Shown here: positions 1 to 4,391 of the stretch, piece by piece
Layout of the letters: every line of letters begins with the position of its first letter
How positions within the stretch are numbered: position 1 is the stretch's first letter
Source: Aadella sp043822885
GTDB lineage: Bacteria; Omnitrophota; Gorgyraeia; Tantalellales; Tantalellaceae
Reading direction: 5' to 3'
DNA: 6,166 nucleotides
Assembly (NCBI GenBank): GCA_043822885.1
Contig: JBDRBI010000095.1
Coordinates: 1-6,166 of the forward strand
Made by a program: the position numbers and the translations under genes
Notes under the pieces: generated by a model
Told to the model about the DNA's origin: nothing
Seen by the model: the letters and a program-made list of their open reading frames with translations, nothing else
Databases searched by the model: none

Positions 1-1460
1 AAATAGGGGACACCGTCGGTTGAGGTGCGGGTATCGTTCTGTTTTAAGCCCGCGATCATTATCATCGTACCGTCCTTTATTTTTACGGTAGTTTCGGCTT
101 CTGATGTCGTTATGATGGGTATTATACTGCGCGGTTCGTCCTCGGCTCCGGTAGTGATCGTCTCCGATACGGAGCTTACTTCAGGTTTTATTTTTATGGT
201 GACAAAACCGTCTCTGTTTATTGTGGGTACAACGGTAAGTTTAATACCTATATCTATGAATTCAACGCTGTCGGAAACGATAGTGGACTCTCCGCTTTGA
301 CTGGTAGTTCCCGTGACGATGGCTTCGCGCCTTCCGACGTGTATTGAAGCTTCTTCGTTATTAGTAACGAAGATGCGCGGCTGAGAAAGTATTTTTGTGT
401 CACCGAGCGACTGTAAAAAATTTAATGTAGCGGTAAACTTATGTTCATCAAGTGTGCCGAGCGTAAGGCGCGTAAAAGCCGAGGTCAGACCCGTTCCCGC
501 GAAGCTCCCGGTAAGAGCCGAACCCCAAAAAGACGGATCATTCATGATCTTTTCCCATTGTATGCCGTACGCGAAATCATCCGATAAAGTTATTTCGATG
601 ATCTCGGCCTCTATATACACCTGCCGCGTTTCCTGATCCAGAATGGCTATCGTGCGTCTTATAACATCCATATTTCCGGGAAGATCGGTGACTATTATCG
701 TATTGGTGCGCTCGTCTATAAGAACGGAACTCGATCCTTCTGTCCCAAGACTCGATATATCGTCTTCGATCTCCTCGACTTTAGCGTATTGAAGCTCAAA
801 CGCTTCGGTTACGGCGGGGACATTAAGATCTTTGAACGTGTTTTCCATAAGATCAAGTTTTTCAGGTATATCTATAAGGATCAGCGTTCCGGTCACTTCG
901 TCCAGAATTAGTTCCCCGACATTGCTTTTCAGACTGTTAAGCGCGCTGAGTATAGTAGACGGCTGGGCATGCGATATTTTCAATGTGCGTATCTTGCGTT
1001 TCTCGTCGAATTTCTTACCGTAAAGCGACTCGTATTCGGAAGATGTCATAACGATGAGAACATTGTCCGTCTGTCTTTCGTATGCCAGTCCCTGGCTCAC
1101 CATGATTATGTCCAACACATCCTCGTATTTTATGTCGTTCAGAAAAAGATTTACCCTGCCGATGACATTTCTGGAGGGGATGATGTTCTGGTTGAGTTTT
1201 TTTGACAGGACCTTAAAAAGTTCCGTTAGTTCTATGCCTCTTAGGTCAAGGCTTAGTTTGTCGGTCTCTCCCGACGCGTCCACGGTTATACCCGCATCGT
1301 CACCCGCCGCGGAGGATGATGCCGAAGGATAACCGAAAGAAGAAACCCCCGCAAAAGCGGAAGGAATTTCATTTTCGGCCATCGATACGGGCACAGTCCG
1401 CATGAAGAGGCCCAAAAAAACTATCAGAAAAATAAGATTATCTAAGTATTTTTTCGCCAT
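1..1460 (-). CDS. Secretin (PilQ/MshL/GspD family), C-terminus off window
   Basis: Outer-membrane secretin, the gated multimeric channel of type IV pilus or type II secretion machines. The first 486 residues are present and the gene runs off the left edge. Residues 1-28 look like a Sec signal peptide: Lys3-Lys4, a hydrophobic stretch at 8-20 and a likely cut after SMA. A short N-terminal secretin/TonB-like (STN/N0) domain spans about 70-138. Two secretin_N (N1-type) repeats follow at about 157-213 and 218-277. The beta-barrel domain starts near 281 (VYIEAEIIEI) and includes ILSQPRIFVTNNEEA (357-371), VGRREAIV and IKDGTMIMIAGL (461-472). The visible end, GVPY, should lead into the family's VPxxGDIPxLGxLF motif. 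I see no AMIN domain and no lipoprotein cysteine. The ATG lies inside the 3' end of the upstream gene (23-nt overlap) without a clear Shine-Dalgarno site, so translational coupling is likely. Family assignment is firm; pilus versus secretion is not settled. Confidence 0.93.
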   Translation of the reverse strand, partial: MAKKYLDNLIFLIVFLGLFMRTVPVSMAENEIPSAFAGVSSFGYPSASSSAAGDDAGITVDASGETDKLSLDLRGIELTELFKVLSKKLNQNIIPSRNVIGRVNLFLNDIKYEDVLDIIMVSQGLAYERQTDNVLIVMTSSEYESLYGKKFDEKRKIRTLKISHAQPSTILSALNSLKSNVGELILDEVTGTLILIDIPEKLDLMENTFKDLNVPAVTEAFELQYAKVEEIEDDISSLGTEGSSSVLIDERTNTIIVTDLPGNMDVIRRTIAILDQETRQVYIEAEIIEITLSDDFAYGIQWEKIMNDPSFWGSALTGSFAGTGLTSAFTRLTLGTLDEHKFTATLNFLQSLGDTKILSQPRIFVTNNEEASIHVGRREAIVTGTTSQSGESTIVSDSVEFIDIGIKLTVVPTINRDGFVTIKIKPEVSSVSETITTGAEDEPRSIIPIITTSEAETTVKIKDGTMIMIAGLKQNDTRTSTDGVPY

Positions 1461-2058
1461 GTTCAGATACAAGTTTTACTTCTGTTTGTGTTATTTCTTC
1501 TACTTTGTAATTCTCAATAAAGTCGCCCACATATACCATGTGAGTCTTATTGGCCGCCGGTTCCTCTACAATGGCCTGGGCCATATCAGACCACAATATC
1601 CCTACAAGGTTAAGTTCTATTGTTACTACTGCTTTTTTCTCCGTGGAGTCCGTGTCTACGGGAAGCAGATGAAAAGGATTATTTTTGAGCGTACCTGCCT
1701 TATAACTTGCAGCGTCTAATTTGTTGCCGCTGTCAAGATCTATGGAGAGCCGATCCTTTTTTATCTCCATACCTTTAAGGGCGGTCAATCTGTTCTGAAT
1801 AAAATCTTTCTCTCCGGCTAAATAGTAAAAAGCAAAGAACGTGAGGATAATGCCCAGAAGGATCAGGACTTTGTTAGCGTCTTTTAAGGTCAGGTGTTTA
1901 GGGTCGATCTTTATGACGCGCAAAATAGAAGAAATATCGATAAACCCAAAGGGGGAGCTCTTTGTTCCCCCGGAAGGAACATTGGGCTTGCCGTGTTTTG
2001 TGTTTTCGATAATATGCAGCAATTTTTCTTCGGGAGTTATTTTGTTTTGGATAGCCAT
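1438..2058 (-). CDS. Bitopic inner-membrane protein, PilP/GspC-like
   Basis: A 206-aa protein that probably links the inner-membrane platform to the secretin, as PilP does in type IV pili and GspC in type II secretion. It has a polar N-terminus (1-60) of predicted cytoplasmic location starting ITPEEKLLHIIE, one transmembrane helix at about 63-81 (VLILLGIILTFFAFYYLAG), a linker at 82-143, and a C-terminal beta-rich domain at 145-206. That last domain (ELNLVGILW, then QAIVEE, MVYVGDFIENYKVEEI, VKLVSEHGEKILR) has the pattern of the GspC homology region/PilP fold. The start is supported by AGAAAGG six bases before the ATG. It overlaps the secretin start by 23 nt, which fits a partner relationship. 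Unlike classical PilP there is no lipobox. The call rests on topology, fold pattern and neighbourhood; sequence similarity to any one family looks weak. Confidence 0.75.
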   Translation of the reverse strand: MAIQNKITPEEKLLHIIENTKHGKPNVPSGGTKSSPFGFIDISSILRVIKIDPKHLTLKDANKVLILLGIILTFFAFYYLAGEKDFIQNRLTALKGMEIKKDRLSIDLDSGNKLDAASYKAGTLKNNPFHLLPVDTDSTEKKAVVTIELNLVGILWSDMAQAIVEEPAANKTHMVYVGDFIENYKVEEITQTEVKLVSEHGEKILR

Positions 2059-2117
2059 ATATAACCTTTCTGTGGTTTATAGTAATAGGTTAACTCGCAT
2101 AAGTTGCATAGTGCGTA

Positions 2118-2331
2118 GAGCATAGGGCATAGCGTTACATATATAAAAATCGTTATTCCGAATCATTACTGTGATACCATTCCCCACAGGCATCTCGTCC
2201 TCAGTCGCTTCGCTCCTTCCCCCATACGTCATTGCGAGCGAAGCGAAGCAATCTCATCCACAGCCTTTCTTTTAAGCTTCGGACTTCAGACCTTTATTTT
2301 CTATGCCCCAGGCCCCCTATGCCCTATGCTC
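2118..2331. repeat. Inverted GAGCATAGGGCATAG repeats flanking the gap
   Basis: The 15-mer GAGCATAGGGCATAG at 2118-2132 recurs in perfect inverted form at 2317-2331. Around the right copy, CTATGCCCTATG-type heptamer units (TATGCCC, TATGCTC) are tandemly repeated over about 2301-2343. Degenerate units (TTGCATAG, TGCGTAG) precede the left copy at 2104-2119. The two arms bracket a 184-bp interior that holds a dispersed-repeat unit. They may be ends of a small non-coding element or just low-complexity heptamer repeats. Confidence 0.65.
2228..2256. repeat. Dispersed palindromic repeat unit, CATTGCGA...GAAGCAATCTC
   Basis: This copy reads CGTCATTGCGAGC-GAAGCGAAGCAATCTC. It has the same ends as units at 6061-6098 (same orientation) and 5575-5707 (opposite orientation), with a variable centre rich in GCGAAGCG. 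It is non-coding. A related TCGCTTCGCTCC stretch lies just upstream at 2208-2219. Repeats of this form are, from memory, abundant between genes in several uncultivated bacterial lineages. Confidence 0.75.
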
Positions 2332-2370
2332 TATGCCCTATGCGTTTCTTAAGCAAGCCAAACTTCACAC

Positions 2371-3195
2371 TCAGATAAAAACTTCTTTGGAAACGAGTTT
2401 ATGTACTATATCCCGCGTTACGACACTGGTATCCGTGATGACCAGTTCCCTTAAAGCATTATGGCACAACATCGAGACGCGTCTAGGATATCCTTGAGTG
2501 ACCTTGTATATCTCTTCGATAGCTTCATTATCGAACAAGCTTTCACGCGAATCATACCCCGCGCGTTTTAAACGGAAGTCTAACATCTCCTGGACCTCGC
2601 GTATATCGAACGGGTTCAGTATATACCTAAGCCCTATTCTGTCCACAAAATTCCTCATACCTTTAAGCTGTATCATAAGTTCCATCTGACCGACAAGGAC
2701 CAGTTGAAGTAGTTTAAACTCATTGGTCTCGTAATTCAAGAGCATTCTTAATACCTCGAGAGATGATGAATCCAATTTTTGAGCTTCATCTATCAAAAGA
2801 ACGACCGTTTTGTTCTCTTCGACACCTTTTCTATAGAGGAAGTTCTTTATAGCCTCTTTATAATCCAGTATGTTAGGGTGCTCTTTTTCCATAGTTATGC
2901 CGAAAGTTCTTATCAGACACTCTATAAAGAGGTCCTCGGTCTTAAAAGTGGGGTCGAGGATTATATAAAATTCGACATTTCCTCTTTCTTTAAAAAGCTG
3001 CAGAAGTTTTCTGCAAAGCGTGGTTTTTCCCGTGCCGACGTCACCCATAATGACTGACAGGCCGCGCTTAAGGCGGACTTCTATGAGTATGCGCATAAGG
3101 GCGGCCTTATGTTCCTGAGAATCATAGAAGAAATGAGGATCCGGACTGGTGGAAAAAGGCTCTTTGTCCATTCCTAGTATCTTATAATAGTTCAT
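2371..3195 (-). CDS. ExeA/MshM-type AAA+ ATPase
   Basis: A 274-aa cytoplasmic P-loop ATPase of the ExeA (GspA)/MshM family, whose members help assemble or place the secretin channel. The opening, YYKILGMDKEPFSTSPDPHF (3-22) with FFYDSQEHKAAL next, is the family hallmark. Walker A is GDVGTGKT (51-58), Walker B VVLLIDEAQ (131-139), sensor 1 near LVLVGQ (165-170), and a sensor 2-like GYPRRV at 235-240. The all-helical lid fills 195-270. No transmembrane helix or peptidoglycan-binding domain follows, so it resembles the short MSHA protein MshM rather than full-length Aeromonas ExeA. The ATG is supported by AGGA eight bases upstream. The gene overlaps the MerR-like gene by 14 nt and precedes the PilP/GspC-like and secretin genes, which supports a pilus or secretion role over a transposition (TniB-like) role. 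Confidence 0.9.
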   Translation of the reverse strand: MNYYKILGMDKEPFSTSPDPHFFYDSQEHKAALMRILIEVRLKRGLSVIMGDVGTGKTTLCRKLLQLFKERGNVEFYIILDPTFKTEDLFIECLIRTFGITMEKEHPNILDYKEAIKNFLYRKGVEENKTVVLLIDEAQKLDSSSLEVLRMLLNYETNEFKLLQLVLVGQMELMIQLKGMRNFVDRIGLRYILNPFDIREVQEMLDFRLKRAGYDSRESLFDNEAIEEIYKVTQGYPRRVSMLCHNALRELVITDTSVVTRDIVHKLVSKEVFI

Positions 3196-3460
3196 CGGTC
3201 ACATCCTGGTCTCGGTTAAGTATACCGCATATTACCCGCAGGGGATACCCCTCGTTCTTAAATTTTGTTATCCTTTCTAAGCGGTCACGCGCTTCACTTA
3301 TAAGGTATAAGCGTTTGTTACCTTGCCTTTTTGTGGACCGCAATAATCCAAGGCTGGTGTAGTAATTAAGCGTCTGGTAGGAAAGACTGAATACCTTAGA
3401 TATTTCCTGCAGCGACACGAATTTTGCGGACGTTTTAGTATTATCCGATTTTGTCGTCAA
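3182..3460 (-). CDS. Small MerR-like transcriptional regulator
   Basis: A 92-aa DNA-binding protein. Residues 14-82 match the MerR winged helix-turn-helix. VSLQEISKVFSLSYQTLNYYTSLGLL (15-40) is the helix-turn-helix, with the family's YY-x3-GLL feature. KRQGNKRLYLISEARDRLERI (44-64) is the wing and next helix. FKNEGYPLRVICGILN (67-82) matches the FKxxGxxLxxIxxLL helix. There is no room for a ligand-binding C-terminal domain, so it may act as a simple dimer or respond to a protein partner. The start is TTG, chosen because AAGGA lies seven bases upstream and no ATG or GTG fits better. It is the first gene of the unit; its last codons overlap the ATPase start by 14 nt. Targets are unknown. Dyads just after its promoter suggest autoregulation, which is an inference. 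Confidence 0.88.
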   Translation of the reverse strand: MTTKSDNTKTSAKFVSLQEISKVFSLSYQTLNYYTSLGLLRSTKRQGNKRLYLISEARDRLERITKFKNEGYPLRVICGILNRDQDVTDELL

Positions 3461-3511
3461 AGTTTTATCCTTTTGTTATATCGCGAGACTTATTGATAGT
3501 TCAATTTGTAC

Positions 3512-3546
3512 TGAAAGTACAATACTTTCAATACTTACTATAAGTA
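3512..3546. promoter_or_regulatory. Two adjacent dyads with TACTT/AAGTA half-sites, putative operator
   Basis: Dyad 1 (3512-3530) has perfect 8-bp arms TGAAAGTA and TACTTTCA around CAA. Dyad 2 (3532-3546) has 6-bp arms TACTTA and TAAGTA around CTA. Their centres are 18 bp apart, close to two helical turns. An extra AAGTA at 3554-3558 overlaps the -10 box. They lie at about +2 to +36 from the predicted transcription start, where a bound protein would block transcription. Candidate ligand: the MerR-like product itself. A leader-RNA hairpin role is the alternative. Confidence 0.5.
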
Positions 3547-3554
3547 ACATGCCA

Positions 3555-3583
3555 AGTATACCCACAGCATTCAAGAAAGTCAA
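3555..3583 (-). promoter_or_regulatory. Strong sigma70 promoter of the merR-like/ATPase unit
   Basis: On the minus strand the -35 is TTGACT (3578-3583), the spacer is 17 bp and the -10 is TATACT (3555-3560), close to the sigma70 consensus. Transcription should begin near 3548, leaving a leader of about 88 nt before the TTG start. It is the only near-consensus promoter in this intergenic region. Confidence 0.8.
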
Positions 3584-3620
3584 GAAAAGCGAAAAAGATG
3601 CGAGAAAAGAGAGGCGAGTT

Positions 3621-3679
3621 CTAATTGTAACCAGGTTAGCTAGCTAACCTGGTTAAATCTGTCAGGTTAGAATTTTCAT
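3621..3679. repeat. 59-bp repeat, copy 1, with 28-bp perfect palindrome
   Basis: This copy differs from that at 3719-3777 at only 2 of 59 positions. Its core, 3628-3655, is a perfect 28-bp palindrome made of two 11-bp palindromes, TAACCAGGTTA (3628-3638) and TAACCTGGTTA (3645-3655), spaced by GCTAGC. A further half-site, CAGGTTA, follows at 3663-3669. It ends about 45 bp upstream of the promoter's -35 on the minus strand. It could be an array of protein-binding sites. Confidence 0.8.
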
Positions 3680-3694
3680 CATCGGAAGGGGTCA

Positions 3695-3725
3695 ACTCTA
3701 ATTGACTCTAATTGGACTCTAATTG
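3695..3725. repeat. Three tandem ACTCTAATTG decamers
   Basis: ACTCTAATTG occurs at 3695-3704, 3705-3714 and 3716-3725, the last after one extra G. The third copy runs into the second 59-bp repeat, and a degenerate copy (TTCTAATTG, 3619-3627) leads into the first. The period is about one helical turn. Confidence 0.75.
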
Positions 3726-3777
3726 TAACCTGGTTAGCTAGTTAACCTGGTTAAATCTGTCAGGTTAGAATTTTCAT
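3719..3777. repeat. 59-bp repeat, copy 2
   Basis: Second copy, offset by 98 bp from the first. Here the two 11-mers are both TAACCTGGTTA (3726-3736 and 3743-3753) with spacer GCTAGT, so the large palindrome is broken while each small TAACCWGGTTA palindrome and the 17-bp centre spacing are kept. The CAGGTTA half-site recurs at 3761-3767. The two changes relative to copy 1 fall on the W centre and the spacer. Confidence 0.8.
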
Positions 3778-3916
3778 TATTTTTTAGTCGTATCCTCGCC
3801 AGCTCGGATACTCTCTGGATTAAAGGTTCGAAATCTCTCTTCGAATCCCTAAAAACGGGACAACAAGGAGAGAGCGGAGCGAACGACGAAGGAGCCCCGT
3901 TGGGGCTGTTCTTGGA
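3778..3916. other. Non-coding stretch with tRNA-like fragments and a short hairpin
   Basis: No convincing gene. It contains TTCGAATCCC (3840-3849) and CCCGTTGGGGCTG (3896-3908). Both also occur, contiguous, in the T-arm and acceptor end of the nearby tRNA-Glu gene, but here they are on the opposite strand and separated by 46 bases. The second fragment sits in a small hairpin, AGCCCC-GTT-GGGGCT (3893-3907). The bases between include GAGCGGAGCGAACGACGAAG, which looks like a dispersed-repeat sequence. A minus-strand reading frame crosses this part but runs into the 59-bp repeat and is not supported. Confidence 0.4.
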
Positions 3917-3960
3917 GCTCACTTTCCAAGAGAGAATTTATTCTCACTTGGAAAGTGAGC
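3917..3960. repeat. 44-bp near-perfect dyad
   Basis: Perfect 14-bp outer arms (GCTCACTTTCCAAG at 3917-3930, inverted at 3947-3960), an A-A mismatch, then inner 6-bp arms GAGAAT/ATTCTC around TT. No T-tract follows on either strand, so it is a weaker terminator candidate than its neighbour and may be a mobile palindromic unit or a protein site. Confidence 0.7.
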
Positions 3961-3968
3961 GGAAAGAG

Positions 3969-3996
3969 AAAGGCAAGGCTTTTAAGCCTTGCCTTT
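3969..3996 (-). terminator. Likely intrinsic terminator after tRNA-Glu
   Basis: A perfect 13-bp inverted repeat, AAAGGCAAGGCTT and its complement around TT. On the minus strand, the direction of the tRNA, the stem ends in CCTTT and is followed by CTCTTTCC, a U-rich run. It starts about 40 nt after the tRNA-Glu CCA end. On the plus strand the stem is followed by ACATTTTTGG, so it could also act bidirectionally. Confidence 0.65.
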
Positions 3997-4000
3997 ACAT

Positions 4001-4034
4001 TTTTGGTTCGTAGCTATATCTTGGCTGACCAAAA
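4001..4034. repeat. Inverted repeat TTTTGGT/ACCAAAA just after tRNA-Glu
   Basis: Arms at 4001-4007 and 4028-4034 enclose 20 bases. It begins two bases beyond the tRNA CCA end, so the transcript could form a small trailer hairpin relevant to 3' processing. It is the first of three consecutive hairpins downstream of the tRNA. Confidence 0.5.
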
Positions 4035-4035
4035 T

Positions 4036-4112
4036 TGGCAGCCCCAACGGGATTCGAACCCGTGTCGCCAGAATGAGAATCTGGTGTCCTGACCTGGCTA
4101 GACGATGGGGCC
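4036..4112 (-). tRNA. trnE: tRNA-Glu (anticodon CTC)
   Basis: A 77-nt tRNA with encoded CCA. It has acceptor GGCCCCA pairing with TGGGGCT (first pair G-U), discriminator G73, D-stem GTCT/GGAC, anticodon stem CCAGA/TCTGG with loop TTCTCAT (anticodon CTC at 4075-4077), a 4-nt variable loop, T-stem ACGGG/CCCGT and T-loop TTCGAAT. CTC reads GAG codons only, so a TTC isoacceptor must lie elsewhere. The G1-U72 pair is slightly unusual. It lies downstream of tRNA-Leu on the same strand. Confidence 0.96.
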
Positions 4113-4132
4113 GCTTAAATTTAATATGAGAT

Positions 4133-4247
4133 TGTCCGCCTTCGCCTATTTATTATATCCTTTCTGGCTACGGCGGACAGCTTTCGTTTTTCCTGTATGG
4201 CCTGCCAGCTGAAGCCAGATAACATTAAAATAGGTAGGCGAAAGCTG
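4133..4247. repeat. Palindromic repeats between the two tRNA genes
   Basis: Two inverted pairs abut here. TGTCCGCC (4133-4140) pairs with GGCGGACA (4172-4179), and CAGCTTTCG (4178-4186) pairs with CGAAAGCTG (4239-4247). The last arm overlaps two bases of the tRNA-Leu CCA end. The arrangement looks like a dispersed repeat that settled between two tRNA genes; the sequence around 4201-4240 carries no gene. Confidence 0.55.
4152..4157 (-). promoter_or_regulatory. -10 box (TATAAT) for tRNA-Glu
   Basis: A perfect minus-strand TATAAT lies 39 bases upstream of the mature 5' end, giving a start near 4145. The -35 is poor (CTGTCC at 17-bp spacing). The box lies in the interior of the TGTCCGCC/GGCGGACA repeat. 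Read-through from the tRNA-Leu promoter is the alternative. Confidence 0.45.
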
Positions 4248-4331
4248 GTGCGCGAGGCGAGATTTGAACTCGCACAGGATTACTCCCGCCAGCCCCTCAA
4301 GCTGGTGCGTCTGCCATTCCGCCACTCGCGC
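4246..4331 (-). tRNA. trnL: tRNA-Leu (anticodon GAG)
   Basis: An 86-nt class II tRNA with encoded CCA. It has acceptor GCGCGAG/CTCGCGC, anticodon stem CCAGC/GCTGG with loop TTGAGGG (anticodon GAG at 4296-4298), a long variable arm (CGGGAGTAATCCTG) typical of Leu, T-stem and loop GCGAG-TTCAAAT-CTCGC, and discriminator A73. It reads CUC and CUU codons. It follows ychF and has its own promoter. Confidence 0.96.
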
Positions 4332-4359
4332 AGTATCCTATTATTTTTTTTAAGAACTC

Positions 4360-4388
4360 ATTCTATTTCATGCTATCATTTTCGTCAA
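4360..4388 (-). promoter_or_regulatory. Sigma70 promoter of tRNA-Leu
   Basis: On the minus strand the -35 is TTGACG (4383-4388), the spacer is 17 bp and the -10 is TAGAAT (4360-4365). The start is predicted near 4353, about 22 nt before the mature tRNA. It lies entirely in the gap after the ychF stop codon, so the tRNA need not depend on ychF transcription. It could also feed tRNA-Glu. Confidence 0.75.
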
Positions 4389-4391
4389 GGA

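Larger units (their letters stand above)
2059..2370. other. Repeat-filled gap between ATPase and PilP/GspC-like gene
   Basis: There is no gene in these 312 bases. They hold an inverted pair of GCATAGGG-type repeats near both ends and one dispersed-repeat copy between them. No clear terminator with a T-tract is visible in the minus direction after the ATPase stop, so read-through from the upstream genes is possible. A minus-strand TATAAA lies about 20 bases before the PilP/GspC-like start, but its upstream -35 is poor, so a local promoter is not supported. The spacing contrasts with the overlapping genes on both sides. Confidence 0.6.

Noticed and set aside
25..1332. Several plus-strand reading frames of 60-92 aa
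   Set aside because: They are shadows opposite the secretin gene, whose minus-strand frame is open throughout and matches secretin domains.
2371..3195. Reading the AAA+ ATPase as a TniB/IstB transposition helper
   Set aside because: Its N-terminal YYKILGMDKEPFSTSPDP signature and its secretin and PilP/GspC-like neighbours fit ExeA/MshM; no transposase is present.
3480..3491. Second promoter TTGAAC-17-ATATAA nearer the merR-like gene
   Set aside because: Its transcription start would fall at or within the ribosome binding site, leaving no usable leader; the TTGACT/TATACT pair further upstream is much better.
3621..3777. CRISPR array
   Set aside because: Only two repeats of 59 bp, 39 bp of intervening DNA made of internal decamer repeats, and no cas genes.
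3734..3922. 62-aa minus-strand reading frame
   Set aside because: It crosses the tRNA-like fragments and ends in the 59-bp repeat, has no good ribosome binding site and no family features.
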